Shown: positions 1 through 8,561 of the stretch, one piece after another
Layout of the letters: every line of letters starts with the position of its first letter
Position numbering within the stretch: the stretch's first letter is position 1
Source of the DNA: Terrisporobacter othiniensis
GTDB lineage: Bacteria; Bacillota; Clostridia; Peptostreptococcales; Peptostreptococcaceae
DNA: 26,198 nt
Reading direction: 5' to 3'
Assembly: GCF_000808015.1 (NCBI RefSeq)
Contig: NZ_JWHR01000062.1
Coordinates: 1-26,198, forward strand
The notes under the pieces: generated by a model
Told to the model about the DNA's origin: nothing
Database searches by the model: none
The model's input: only the letters and a program-made list of their open reading frames with translations
Program-made: the position numbers and the translations under genes

Positions 1-1
1 A

Positions 2-1474
2 TTTGATATAGATGGATTTATAATTTATGCAAATGAGCAAGTTAGAAAAAGGTATAATATTCATGAAAATAGTTTGAATTTTTTTGAGGAAATAAGCAAG
101 ATGTGTAAAATAGCTTATGAAGGTTTAGAAGAAGAAATTAGACACAATATACTTAATTCTATTAAAAGTAATAAAAAGTGGAGTGGAGTCATAGATAAGA
201 GTGACGGAGATGAAAGGTTTCTAGAAATTGATAAAGTTGTCAGTACGCAATATGGTGAAGTACTTATTGTTCAAATAAGTCAGAATGAAGAAATAATAAA
301 ATTAAAAAAAGAGATAGAGGAAAAAAATATATTATTTGACATAATAACTAAAAAAGCTGGAGATTTAATAACAATAGTAGATAATAATAAAAATATAAAA
401 TATTTAAATGATGAGTCATGTAATGTATTAGGTTACTCAAGAGGAGAGCTTATAGGAAAAAAATTGGATGAAATTGTAATAGGAGGTACGAACATTTTGT
501 ATACAAATAAATTCCAAGAAATTTCTTTAAGATGTAAAAATGGAGAAACGATAGATATAGAAACAATAAGCTCACCAACTAGTGAAAATAATGAGGATGG
601 TTGGATACTTATAGCAAGAAATATAACTTATAGACGTGACCTTAAAAACTTAAAAGAAAAATATGATGAAATAAAGATTCATAATAAGTTGAAAAGTGAT
701 TTTTTTGCTAACTTATCCCATGAATTAAAAACTCCATTAAATATATTTTATTCAATTATTCAGGTTTTAGATTTAAATGTAGAGAAAGATGCAAATGATT
801 TTAAACAAGCATATAAAAAATATAATAAAGGTTTAAAAGTGAATTTTTATAGGATGTTTAAAATGATAACAAACTTAATAGATTTAACAAAATTTGATTC
901 TAATTTTGAAAAAGTAAAATTTAATAATTATGATATAGTGAAATTATGTGAAGATATTTCATTATCTGTCATAACTTATGCTGAACAGAAAAATATTGAA
1001 ATAGTATTTGATACAGAAAAAGAAGAGGAGATAATTAGATGTAATGGGGAATACATGGAAAGAATAATGTTAAACATTTTATCAAATGCAATTAAATTTA
1101 CTCCAAGAGGAGGAGAAATATTTATTAATTTATTTTTTGATAATGAATTCGTTCATATAAAAATTAGAGATAGTGGTATAGGTGTTCCAAAAGAAAAAAT
1201 AGACAGTATTTTTGAAAAGTTTGTAAGGGTAGATAAATCATTTAATAGAGAAAATGAAGGTAGTGGTATTGGTTTAAGTATAGTAAAATCTTTGGTAGAG
1301 TTACTTGAAGGAGAAATATCATTAAAAAGTGAAGAAAATAAAGGCAGCGAGTTTACAATTTCTTTACCAAATATAAAATTGAATGAAAAAGATTTATATG
1401 AAATGCCAACAGATCATATAGTGGATGCACAAAAGATTACTTTAGAGCTTTCTGATATATATGATGTTTTTTAA
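2..1474 (+). CDS. PAS-domain sensor histidine kinase, 5' end outside window
   Basis: Sensor kinase of a two-component system. The frame is open to the window edge: 24 codons upstream of the TTG at 74 contain no stop and read like the tail of a PAS domain (FDIDGFIIYAN), so the TTG is internal and the gene starts upstream. In the visible 490 residues there is a PAS remnant, then a second PAS domain (about residues 110-210, with NVLGYSRGELIGK). The H-box FANLSHELKTPL follows, with the phospho-accepting His near visible residue 240. The ATPase domain has an N-box (NILSNAIKFTPRGGE), a G1 box (DSGIGVP), an F-box (FEKFVRVD) and a G2 box (GSGIGLSIV). No transmembrane segment is visible, so the membrane sensor part, if any, is upstream. 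No response regulator follows; the next gene is separated by a terminator. All catalytic motifs are intact. The signal and partner are unknown. Confidence 0.93.
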   Translation, partial: FDIDGFIIYANEQVRKRYNIHENSLNFFEEISKMCKIAYEGLEEEIRHNILNSIKSNKKWSGVIDKSDGDERFLEIDKVVSTQYGEVLIVQISQNEEIIKLKKEIEEKNILFDIITKKAGDLITIVDNNKNIKYLNDESCNVLGYSRGELIGKKLDEIVIGGTNILYTNKFQEISLRCKNGETIDIETISSPTSENNEDGWILIARNITYRRDLKNLKEKYDEIKIHNKLKSDFFANLSHELKTPLNIFYSIIQVLDLNVEKDANDFKQAYKKYNKGLKVNFYRMFKMITNLIDLTKFDSNFEKVKFNNYDIVKLCEDISLSVITYAEQKNIEIVFDTEKEEEIIRCNGEYMERIMLNILSNAIKFTPRGGEIFINLFFDNEFVHIKIRDSGIGVPKEKIDSIFEKFVRVDKSFNRENEGSGIGLSIVKSLVELLEGEISLKSEENKGSEFTISLPNIKLNEKDLYEMPTDHIVDAQKITLELSDIYDVF

Positions 1475-1500
1475 GACTTAGAATTTTCTAAGCCTTTTTT
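1475..1500 (+). terminator. Intrinsic terminator after histidine kinase
   Basis: CTTAGAA (1477-1483) pairs with TTCTAAG (1486-1492) and is followed by CCTTTTTT. It begins directly after the kinase stop codon. Confidence 0.75.
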
Positions 1501-1528
1501 GAGTTAAAATATTATTTAGTGGAAAATT

Positions 1529-1558
1529 TTCACACTATAACATAAACTAAGATATACT
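1529..1558 (+). promoter_or_regulatory. Possible sigma-A promoter for cardiolipin synthase
   Basis: TTCACA at 1529-1534 and TATACT at 1553-1558 are separated by 18 bases, about 45 bases before the cls start codon. The -35 match is only partial, so this is tentative. Confidence 0.35.
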
Positions 1559-1603
1559 ATTTATATATGCGAAATTTTAAAGGGGAGAAAATAAAAAATA
1601 TAT

Positions 1604-3139
1604 ATGAAAAAATTATATAAAAATTCTATTCAAAGATTAATATTTTTCTTTTTAACTTTGGCAGTACAAATATATATTATTTTTTTAGTGATTTTAACGT
1701 GCAGAGAATATTTTTTATACTTTTATATAGCATCTTTAGTAATTGGATGTATCTTAGTAGTATATATATTAAATGGTAAAAGTAATCCGAGCTATAAAAT
1801 TGCATGGATAGTACCAATACTAATACTGCCCATATTTGGAGGAACATTTTATCTTATTTATGGTGGAAATAAATTAAGTAAAAGAGAAAAGAAAAAGATG
1901 AAATCTCAAAATATAAAAATGAAATCATCATTAATTCAAGATTATGATGTATTAGAAAGATTGGGGAAACAAAACGAGCATGCTAAAAATCAATCTTCAT
2001 ATATATTGAATTATGCCAATTGTCCTATATATGAAAATACTTATAATGAATATTTATCTCCAGGAGAAGTTAAATTTGAAATATTAGTTAAAGAATTAAA
2101 AAAAGCAAAACATTTTATATTTCTAGAGTATTTCATTATTGAAGAAGGGATAATGTGGAATACAATTTTAGATATTTTAAAGGAAAAAGTTAAAGAAGGC
2201 GTAGATGTAAGAGTAATTTATGATGATGTTGGATGTGTAATGAAGTTACCTTATCGATATTCAGATGAATTAAAAAAATATGGTATTAAATGTAGAGTAT
2301 TTAATCCGTTTGTACCCATATTTACCAATAGATTAAATAATAGAGATCATCGAAAAATAACAGTAATAGATGGATATGTGGGGTTTATGGGTGGCATTAA
2401 TTTAGCTGACGAATATATAAATGCCTACGAAAAGTATGGTCATTGGAAGGATGCAGCCATATTAATCAAGGGAGATGCGGTATTTAATTTAACAGTAATG
2501 TTTTTAAGTATGTGGGATTTTATAAACAATACTGATGATGATTATTTAAATTATAAGCCAGAAAAATATACAAATGAGAAATATATAGGTAGAGGATATA
2601 TACAGCCTTTTGATGATAGTCCACTAGTAAATGAACCTATTGGGGAAACTGTATATTTAAATCTAATAAATAAGGCAAAAAATTATATCTATATAAATAC
2701 TCCTTATTTGATAATAGATAATGAAATGGCAACATCATTGAAAATAGCGGCGAAATCAGGTATAGATGTAAGAATTGTTACACCTCATATTCCTGATAAA
2801 TGGTTTGTCCATGCAGTTACAAAGTCATATTATCACTCATTTATAAAGGATGGTATAAAAATTTATGAATATACACCAGGATTTATGCATTCTAAAACTT
2901 TTGTAGTTGATGATGAGTATGCGGTGGTAGGTAGTATAAATTTAGATTTCAGAAGTTTATATCTTCACTTTGAATGTGGTGCATGGTTATATAATACGGA
3001 TAGTGTATTAAAAGTAAGAGATGATTTTGTAAAGACTTTAGAAAAGTGTCAAAAAATAAGTCTAAAAGAGTGTGAAGATATAAAATGGCCTGTTAAATTT
3101 GGTCGATTAATACTTCGCTTATTTTCACCATTATTATAA
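1604..3139 (+). CDS. cls: Cardiolipin synthase (phospholipase D family)
   Basis: Membrane enzyme that joins two phosphatidylglycerol molecules into cardiolipin plus glycerol. The 511 residues match full-length bacterial Cls. The N-terminus has two to three hydrophobic spans (about residues 10-56 and 66-87). Two HKD catalytic motifs follow: HRKITVID with H249, K251 and D256, then GGIN; and HSKTFVVD with H429, K431 and D436, then GSINLD. The ATG at 1604 lies about 15 bases after AAAGGGGAG, a rather long gap, but no better in-frame start is seen. The gene stands alone, between a terminator upstream and a strong terminator directly after its stop. Both active-site halves are intact, so it should be functional. 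Low-GC Firmicutes often carry several cls paralogues, so the specific paralogue number is not assigned. Confidence 0.95.
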   Translation: MKKLYKNSIQRLIFFFLTLAVQIYIIFLVILTCREYFLYFYIASLVIGCILVVYILNGKSNPSYKIAWIVPILILPIFGGTFYLIYGGNKLSKREKKKMKSQNIKMKSSLIQDYDVLERLGKQNEHAKNQSSYILNYANCPIYENTYNEYLSPGEVKFEILVKELKKAKHFIFLEYFIIEEGIMWNTILDILKEKVKEGVDVRVIYDDVGCVMKLPYRYSDELKKYGIKCRVFNPFVPIFTNRLNNRDHRKITVIDGYVGFMGGINLADEYINAYEKYGHWKDAAILIKGDAVFNLTVMFLSMWDFINNTDDDYLNYKPEKYTNEKYIGRGYIQPFDDSPLVNEPIGETVYLNLINKAKNYIYINTPYLIIDNEMATSLKIAAKSGIDVRIVTPHIPDKWFVHAVTKSYYHSFIKDGIKIYEYTPGFMHSKTFVVDDEYAVVGSINLDFRSLYLHFECGAWLYNTDSVLKVRDDFVKTLEKCQKISLKECEDIKWPVKFGRLILRLFSPLL

Positions 3140-3141
3140 AG

Positions 3142-3178
3142 AAAAATCTTCCTTGATACTATAGAAGGAAGATTTTTT
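3142..3178 (+). terminator. Strong intrinsic terminator after cls
   Basis: AAAAATCTTCCTT (3142-3154) pairs perfectly with AAGGAAGATTTTT (3165-3177) around a 10-base loop and ends in a T run, three bases after the cls stop codon. Confidence 0.9.
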
Positions 3179-3314
3179 ATTGCTTTGATTCAAGATTATT
3201 ATTTAAATAGATATTCTTATTATTTAATAATTAGTTCATAATAAAGGATAAAAACAAGAAATATAGAATTTCAATAGGAATATATAATAAAAAACTTTTA
3301 GGGGGAGGACAGGA

Positions 3315-3344
3315 ATGATAAATAATAATGTTTTAAAAGATTAA
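3315..3344 (+). other. Interrupted natural 5' end of the decarboxylase gene (stop at codon 10)
   Basis: The strong ribosome binding site GGGGGAGG at 3301-3308 serves an ATG at 3315, which encodes MINNNVLKD and then a TAA at 3342-3344. The next triplet, in the same frame, is the ATG at 3345 that opens the long decarboxylase frame (TAAATG). The ATG at 3345 has no ribosome binding site of its own. The nine residues look like the usual start of this family (a short helix before the FYIYD strand), so the TAA most simply replaces a Leu or Tyr codon. Translation of the long frame would need re-initiation at the adjoining ATG. Confidence 0.7.
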
Positions 3345-4550
3345 ATGTCTAAAGTAAATAAATCATTTTATATATATGATGAGGAAGAAATTTTAAAGGC
3401 AATTAATATATTACAAGATAAATTCAGTGAATTTGAGATTTTGTATTCTATTAAGACTAATCCAAATAAAAATATAGTAGAACTTATAAGTAAGAATAGT
3501 ATAGGCGCTGATGCCGCATCTGCTAAAGAAGTGGAAATATCAAGTGCAGCTAATATAAATAAAGAAAATATAATTTATTCTTCACCAGGAAAAAGAAGAA
3601 AAGATATTGAAGAATCTATGGATAAATGTATAATAACCACTGATAGTTATAATGAATTAAGTTTATTAAATGAAATTGGAAAAGATAGAAATATTCAATT
3701 GGAAGTAGGTTTAAGAATTAATGCTAATTATAATGTATTTGGAGGAAAGCCTCTAAGTAGTAAGTATGGTGTTGATGAAGAAAGCTTATTAGATTACAAA
3801 GACTTTATAGATAATCTAAATAATATTAAAATTATAGGAATTCATGTACACCTTCAGTCACAAATTTTAGATTATGAAACTATTTATAATTACTATGAGT
3901 ATGTATTGGAGCTTGCTTTATTTTGTAAAGATAAAATGAATTTTAATCTTAAATTTATTAATTTTGGTGGAGGATTAGGTATATCATATGGTGATTCTTA
4001 TAAAAATTTAGATATTGATAAACTTAGTATTATGTCAAATAATTTAATTGCAAAATATAAAGAAAAGTTAAATACTAGATTTATCATAGAAAGTGGGAGA
4101 TTTCTAGTTTGTAAAAGTGGAGTTTATGTTACACCAATAATTGATATTAAAGAATCTAGAGGCTCAAAATACATAATTGTGCAAAATGGATATAATGGAT
4201 TCTTTAAACCTACAATTAGCGAGCTTATTGTGTCTTATACTAATGAAAAAAATGATTTAAAAATGATGGAGCCACTCTTTACATCTTATGATTCTTATAA
4301 GATAAGTTTAATTAAAAATGAAAATGAAAGGGAAAATCTTAAAGAAATAGTTACTGTAGGTGGAAATTTATGTACAGCTGTTGATATTCTAGCGAAAGAT
4401 ATTGTACTACCCAAAGCTGAACTTAATGACTTGATTTCCATAAACAATGCAGGAAGCTATGCTTATTCTCTTACACCTCTTTTATTTAGTAGTCAAGAAA
4501 AGCCTGTGGAAATTTATTTTAGAAGTATGGATGATTATTTAATAGATTAA
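3345..4550 (+). CDS. Type III (alanine racemase-fold) PLP decarboxylase, DAP/ornithine decarboxylase family
   Basis: Pyridoxal-phosphate enzyme of the diaminopimelate/ornithine/D-amino acid decarboxylase family; the substrate is not fixed by the sequence. Visible motifs: the PLP-binding lysine K37 in YSIKTNP, HVHLQSQI (family HxGSQI) at 167-174, the phosphate-binding FGGGLG at 207-212, and ESGRFLV near 249, corresponding to the family EPGR. The catalytic Cys is C343 in GGNLCTAVDILAKD, where LysA has CESGD: the Cys and Asp are kept but Glu-Ser are replaced. A C-terminal Tyr sits in NAGSYAYS near 372. The Glu change and lack of lysine-pathway neighbours argue against ordinary LysA; a relative acting on ornithine, lysine or a D-amino acid is possible. 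The frame as annotated begins right after an in-frame stop, so the real amino end is probably nine residues longer in intact relatives. Expression in this strain is uncertain. Confidence 0.8.
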   Translation: MSKVNKSFYIYDEEEILKAINILQDKFSEFEILYSIKTNPNKNIVELISKNSIGADAASAKEVEISSAANINKENIIYSSPGKRRKDIEESMDKCIITTDSYNELSLLNEIGKDRNIQLEVGLRINANYNVFGGKPLSSKYGVDEESLLDYKDFIDNLNNIKIIGIHVHLQSQILDYETIYNYYEYVLELALFCKDKMNFNLKFINFGGGLGISYGDSYKNLDIDKLSIMSNNLIAKYKEKLNTRFIIESGRFLVCKSGVYVTPIIDIKESRGSKYIIVQNGYNGFFKPTISELIVSYTNEKNDLKMMEPLFTSYDSYKISLIKNENERENLKEIVTVGGNLCTAVDILAKDIVLPKAELNDLISINNAGSYAYSLTPLLFSSQEKPVEIYFRSMDDYLID

Positions 4551-4665
4551 ATTACATAAATTTACATTATATGATTTTTTATAATTGTTTACCTTCATTC
4601 TAGACAATAATCGCAAAACAGTGTATTATTTTATTTATATATGCAGTGAATTTGGAGGTAAATTA

Positions 4666-5535
4666 ATGTTTGAAGAAATGCAAAAAGAAATACAAAATAT
4701 GAATTTTAAAAATATGACAATAGAAACTATGACTACTAAAATACTGGATTGGGCGATGACTAGTGGTGCAAAATTAGTAATTGGTATAATTTTAATAGTA
4801 ATAGGGTTTAAGGTAATCAATAAATTAGCAAGAAAATTTGTAGTTTTTTCAGAAAAAAGAAATATAGATATGACATTAGTGAAATTTACTAAATCTTTTA
4901 TAGGCATATCCTTAAAAGGTTTATTAGTACTTGTGATTGCTGGTGGATATTGGGATTTAGAATTATCAGGCTTAGCTGCCATAGTAGCTTCAGCTGGGGT
5001 TGCAATAGGTCTTGCACTTCAAGGTAGTTTATCAAACTTTGCAGGTGGATTTATAATTTTACTTCTTAGACCATTTAAAGTTGGAGATTATATTCAAACA
5101 GGTCAATTTGAAGGAGCTGTTGAACAAATTGGTGTGTTTTATACTACTTTAACTACAGTAGATAACAAAGTGGTATTAATACCAAATGGAACTTTATCAA
5201 ATGGAAGTTTAATAAATTATTCCACAAAAGATACTAGAAGAGTGGATTTAATATTTTCAGCAGGATATGAGTGTGACATTTTAAAAGTTAGAAGCGTACT
5301 AAAAGAAATAGTAGCTAAAAACAAATTAGTTCTTGATTATCCAGAGCCATTTGTAGGTTTATTTGAACAAGGTCCAAATTCTTTAAACTTTGCTGTAAGA
5401 GTTTGGGTAAATACACCTGATTATTGGACAGTATATTTTGATTTATTAGAGCAAGTTAAAATTAAATTTGATGAAGAAAATATTTCAATACCATATCCTC
5501 AAATGGATTTACATGTAAAACAAATCTTGAAATAA
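4666..5535 (+). CDS. mscS: Small-conductance mechanosensitive channel, MscS family
   Basis: Heptameric membrane channel that opens under membrane tension to release solutes during hypo-osmotic shock. The start is the ATG at 4666, preceded by TTGGAGGT; the frame extends upstream, but that part has no ribosome binding site. The product is 289 residues, the size of E. coli MscS. Three membrane segments lie at about residues 34-51, 77-95 and 103-134. The third is the Gly/Ala-rich pore helix, with AIGLALQGSLSNFAGG followed by RPFKVGDYI, the signature linking the pore to the cytoplasmic vestibule. VDNKVVLIPNGTL marks the beta domain, and the C-terminal alpha/beta domain runs to the end. It stands alone, with a terminator just downstream. 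Identification is very secure. Confidence 0.95.
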   Translation: MFEEMQKEIQNMNFKNMTIETMTTKILDWAMTSGAKLVIGIILIVIGFKVINKLARKFVVFSEKRNIDMTLVKFTKSFIGISLKGLLVLVIAGGYWDLELSGLAAIVASAGVAIGLALQGSLSNFAGGFIILLLRPFKVGDYIQTGQFEGAVEQIGVFYTTLTTVDNKVVLIPNGTLSNGSLINYSTKDTRRVDLIFSAGYECDILKVRSVLKEIVAKNKLVLDYPEPFVGLFEQGPNSLNFAVRVWVNTPDYWTVYFDLLEQVKIKFDEENISIPYPQMDLHVKQILK

Positions 5536-5540
5536 ACTTT

Positions 5541-5564
5541 AGATCGCTTTTAGCGGTCTTTTTA
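5541..5564 (+). terminator. Intrinsic terminator after mscS
   Basis: AGATCGC (5541-5547), loop TTTTA, GCGGTCT (5553-5559; one G-U pair), then a T run. It is relatively GC-rich for this genome and lies 5 bases after the stop codon. Confidence 0.85.
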
Positions 5565-5747
5565 TTTTTTAGATGATTTTTAGTAAACACAAATAATTAA
5601 TTATAAAAAGTAAGAAAAAAGTAAGAATAAAGGGTATAATAACGTAAATTGTTAAGAAAATATGAAAGTTTATTCATAATTGATTTAAACAAAAAATATT
5701 ATGATATAATATTTTTAAAACTTTTAATTCATAGGAAGGAGGCTGTT

Positions 5748-6338
5748 ATGGATTTTATTCAAAATATATACAATATCGTAAATGACTATTGGCTATTGTC
5801 AATTATGGTTGGGTTGACTAGTGTATTTATAGAAAGCTTTTTACCAATATTACCATTAGTTGCAATTGTCACTGCTAATGCAGCCTTATTTGGTATGTAT
5901 CCAGGATTAATAATATCATGGATAGGTTCTACATCTGGAACAATATGTTTATTTTTATTAGTTAAGAAAATTGGTAATAAGAAATTTATTAAAATATTAA
6001 AAAATGAAAAAGTTGAAAAAGCAATTGATTGGGTTGAGGAAAAAGGATTTAAGCTACTATTTTTAGCTTATGCTTGTCCATTTTTGCCAGCTTGTGTAGT
6101 TACAATATCTCAAGGTTTAGCTAAAAGACATACAACAGATTTTATATCTGCTGTAGTAGCAGGTAAGCTTGTTATGTTTTTTATAGTTAGCTATATAGGT
6201 AACGACATCATGGGGTTTATAACAAGTCCTTTAAAAGTGGTAACTTTACTTTTAATAACTTTTTTAGCTTGGAAGATAGGTAAAAAATTAAATAAGGATT
6301 TAGATAATTTCGAAAAGAAAAGAATGCATGAAGAATAG
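5748..6338 (+). CDS. DedA/TVP38-type (VTT domain) integral membrane protein
   Basis: Predicted inner-membrane protein of the DedA/TVP38 (SNARE-associated, VTT) superfamily. Relatives are linked to lipid scrambling or transport and membrane homeostasis. The start is the ATG at 5748, preceded by AGGAAGGAGG; the frame is open further upstream but that part has no start signal. The product is 196 residues, with membrane segments at about residues 16-60 (with the conserved ESFLPILP re-entrant loop), 63-80, 105-125, 135-155 and 160-178. LAYACPFLPACVVTISQGL corresponds to the second re-entrant loop, where many relatives have R-x-x-P; the Arg is replaced here by Ala/Cys. TATAAT at 5705-5710 with TTGATT at 5680-5685 is a possible promoter, but the 19-base spacing is poor. 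The gene is monocistronic. The subfamily and substrate are not resolved. Confidence 0.8.
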   Translation: MDFIQNIYNIVNDYWLLSIMVGLTSVFIESFLPILPLVAIVTANAALFGMYPGLIISWIGSTSGTICLFLLVKKIGNKKFIKILKNEKVEKAIDWVEEKGFKLLFLAYACPFLPACVVTISQGLAKRHTTDFISAVVAGKLVMFFIVSYIGNDIMGFITSPLKVVTLLLITFLAWKIGKKLNKDLDNFEKKRMHEE

Positions 6339-6362
6339 GCATATAGCTTATTCTTCATTTTT
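6328..6362. terminator. Bidirectional terminator between DedA-type gene and lplA
   Basis: ATGAAGAATA (6328-6337) pairs with TATTCTTCAT (6349-6358), extended inward by a G-U and two G-C pairs to about 13 bp around a 5-base loop. It overlaps the stop codon of the DedA-type gene. A T run follows on the plus strand and a T-rich stretch on the minus strand, so it can serve both converging genes. Confidence 0.8.
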
Positions 6363-6410
6363 AAAATGTAAAGATTGTATATATAAAGAGAACATTAATT
6401 ATCTTAATAT

Positions 6411-7397
6411 CTATTTTACACCCATTATTCCATCTACTAAAATATCTATATTACAATTTAAAAAATAATCATTAATATCGATATTGTTTAAAGTAGATTT
6501 TATACTAGATTCATTATGCATTACATTTTTTAATAAATCTTCTATATTAGAAACATCCTTTTTACCAAAAAAATCACCGAAGAACTTTATTTCATTAATT
6601 ATCCCTTTATCTACATTTAAACTAAACTCTATATTACCACCAGGATATTTAACTTCATTATTAAGGGAGTATTTAGGTGAATGACCAAAGTTCCAATGCC
6701 AAGTACTATATTTTTCATCGACTAATTTATTTATTTCATTTATATCATGATCACTTAATTCATAAAAGTGATTATTCTCATCTTTATTATTTATAAAGTT
6801 CATCAAGTAATCTTTAAATTCTAAAACAGTCATACTTTTTTTTAAGTGGTTGCTAATATTAGTAACACGAGATTTAACGGATTTAACGCCTTTTCCTTCA
6901 AATTTTGATGGTTTTACCTTTAGTGCGCTTGACAAATCATTTATTTGAGAAGAAAATAAAAGTGTGCCATGATGCATTACTTTATTTTTATAGTTGTATT
7001 GAGCATTACCTGAAAATTTTTGATTATCAATAAGTAAATCATTTCTTCCTGAAAATTCAGCATGTATATTTAAATCTTCTAGACATTCTATTATAGGCAT
7101 TGTAAATCGTTTAAAGTCGCTAAAGCTGTTATCATTGCAAGAGATAAATGTAAAATTTATATTTCCTAAGTCGTGAAAAACAGCTCCTCCACCAGACTGT
7201 CTTCTGACAACTTTAATATTATTTTCTTTTACATATTCATAATTAATTTCAGATAATGTATTTTGATTTTTCCCTACTATTATGGCACTTTCATTTCTCC
7301 ATAACATAAATACATCTTCTGTAGTATTTTTTAAGAAATATTCTTCCATAGCCAAGTTAAAGTAAGCATTTGTGCTAGTATTATTGATTAATAACAT
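6411..7397 (-). CDS. lplA: Lipoate-protein ligase A
   Basis: Activates free lipoate with ATP and attaches it to the lysine of lipoyl domains or GcvH. The 328-residue length matches LplA proteins with the C-terminal accessory domain. Near the N-terminus is VVRRQSGGGAVFHD (64-76), the lipoyl-AMP binding loop, followed by NINFTF. The catalytic lysine is K127 in NQKFSGNAQ, corresponding to E. coli K133 in RKISGSA, and MHHGTLLF follows. The C-terminal domain carries WHWNFGHSPKY, typical of Firmicute LplA. The ATG follows a good GGAGG about 9 bases upstream on the minus strand. No lipoylated complex genes adjoin. In clostridia the usual acceptor is the glycine-cleavage H protein (inference). The gene shares its terminator region with the converging DedA-type gene. 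Confidence 0.95.
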   Translation of the reverse strand: MLLINNTSTNAYFNLAMEEYFLKNTTEDVFMLWRNESAIIVGKNQNTLSEINYEYVKENNIKVVRRQSGGGAVFHDLGNINFTFISCNDNSFSDFKRFTMPIIECLEDLNIHAEFSGRNDLLIDNQKFSGNAQYNYKNKVMHHGTLLFSSQINDLSSALKVKPSKFEGKGVKSVKSRVTNISNHLKKSMTVLEFKDYLMNFINNKDENNHFYELSDHDINEINKLVDEKYSTWHWNFGHSPKYSLNNEVKYPGGNIEFSLNVDKGIINEIKFFGDFFGKKDVSNIEDLLKNVMHNESSIKSTLNNIDINDYFLNCNIDILVDGIMGVK

Positions 7398-7586
7398 AGT
7401 CTAATCCTCCAAATATATTTGTAATGAGATATTTTACTAATATTCAACAATATATGAGAAAATCCTTTAATAAATATTGAAAATTAAATAATTTGTCAGA
7501 ATTTTTACAATCATAAAGAATGAAAATTGAAGGAATTATTTCAAAAAAAAAGAAAATATTAATAAGCAGTATTTAGGGGGTAGAAG

Positions 7587-8183
7587 ATGAAAAAGATAAT
7601 TTCTATTATTATATGTATAATTTTTTTTAGTTTAATAGGATGTGAAAATATTGATAATGAAAATATTATTAATACCTTTAATGATAAAGAACTTAAAGTA
7701 TATTCATCAGAAGATTCACAAAAGGTAAAAGACTTACTAAAGTCATATGGAGATGCAAAAAATTTAACAGTAGAAGAAGCAAAAAAGAACAATATAGTAG
7801 TGGTAGAAAATGAACAAATTGTAGGAAATAAAAAAATATGGAATGACTTTTACAATAATAGTAAAAATAATAAAGATGGTAGTATATTGATAGTACAATA
7901 CACTGAGCAAGATGACCCAATATTGACTTATTTATCCTGCAAAGACAAAGAATTTTTCATGATTGAAGATGATTCTAGAGATCAATATAGAGATAACAAG
8001 AATGAAGATTATTTTGAGTATAGTTTTAAGTATTTGAAATTGTTCGAAGAAAATAAAAAAACTTATGTATACTTATTAGATGATAATAAAATAACTTTAG
8101 ATGAACTTAACTATTCACTTTTAAGTTCTAATATATCTGATTGGATACCTTACGGATTTGTATTTTATTATATAAATACGTAA
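7587..8183 (+). CDS. Predicted lipoprotein, DUF4362-like
   Basis: Exported protein anchored to the outer face of the membrane by a lipidated cysteine. The N-terminus MKKII plus a hydrophobic stretch ends in the lipobox SLIGC, with C19 as the lipidated residue, leaving about 180 residues outside the cell. The soluble part has TVEEAKKNNIVVV near residue 52, then ILIVQYTEQDDPILTYL and DDSRDQYRD. This pattern (an A-x-x-x-[GN]-x-V-V segment, an I-V-Q-Y-T strand and a D-x-S-R-D segment) resembles DUF4362, a Firmicute family of unknown role; the assignment is from memory of the family pattern. The start ATG follows AGGGGGT. The gene is alone, divergent from lplA, and followed by a riboswitch promoter. 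The function is unknown. Confidence 0.7.
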   Translation: MKKIISIIICIIFFSLIGCENIDNENIINTFNDKELKVYSSEDSQKVKDLLKSYGDAKNLTVEEAKKNNIVVVENEQIVGNKKIWNDFYNNSKNNKDGSILIVQYTEQDDPILTYLSCKDKEFFMIEDDSRDQYRDNKNEDYFEYSFKYLKLFEENKKTYVYLLDDNKITLDELNYSLLSSNISDWIPYGFVFYYINT

Positions 8184-8221
8184 AAGTTTTTATAAAATAC
8201 GAATAATTTTGAAAAATTATA

Positions 8222-8250
8222 TTGTATTTTAAAAAAATATATAATATACT
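8222..8250 (+). promoter_or_regulatory. Promoter of the first lysine riboswitch
   Basis: TTGTAT (8222-8227) and TATACT (8245-8250) have the ideal 17-base spacing. Transcription would start near 8257, just ahead of the aptamer. Confidence 0.6.
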
Positions 8251-8270
8251 ATAAAAAAACAACAAGTGAA

Positions 8271-8503
8271 TATGTAGGTAGAGGTGCAGTGTTTATCAGT
8301 ATTAACAATGAGGTAGCACGATGATTTGTTAAGAAAGGAAATATTGCCGAAGCATATAACTGAGGCTTTAAGGTTATATAGCTGGGTGTATATAGAATAT
8401 ATATGCAACTGTCACTAATTTTAGTGTTGAGCTATCATTGAGAAGAACTATATTATTTTTTAGTATGTAATTATAACCTTGATGAAGCCATCAAGGTTTT
8501 TTT
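8271..8503 (+). promoter_or_regulatory. Lysine riboswitch (L-box) with transcription terminator, copy 1
   Basis: Lysine-sensing leader upstream of a lysW-type transporter. The conserved core is all present: P1 strand GGTAG (8277-8281) leading into AGAGGTGC, GCCGAAG (8346-8352), an ATATAAC/GTTATAT hairpin, AGCTGGG (8380-8386), ACTGTCA (8408-8414) and GAGCTATC (8429-8436), which closes P1. The expression platform is a terminator at 8475-8503: AACCTTGATG, loop AAGC, CATCAAGGTT and seven Ts. TCATTGAG (8435-8442), overlapping the 3' strand of P1, can pair with CTTGATGA in the terminator stem. Lysine binding that stabilises P1 should therefore free the terminator and switch the gene off. Confidence 0.93.
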
Positions 8504-8561
8504 ATTATAAAAAATGGCAAAACCCTAAAATATTCACAATCATCACATAGGGGGAAATAAA

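Noticed and set aside
7559..7920. Two overlapping minus-strand frames opposite the lipoprotein gene
   Set aside because: They are antisense to a gene with a lipobox and a good ribosome binding site, very rich in Phe, Leu and Ser, and lack start signals.
8203..8230. Possible terminator after the lipoprotein gene (ATAATTTT/AAAATTAT)
   Set aside because: The stem is all A-T with almost no loop, and it overlaps the riboswitch promoter. It is too weak to call.
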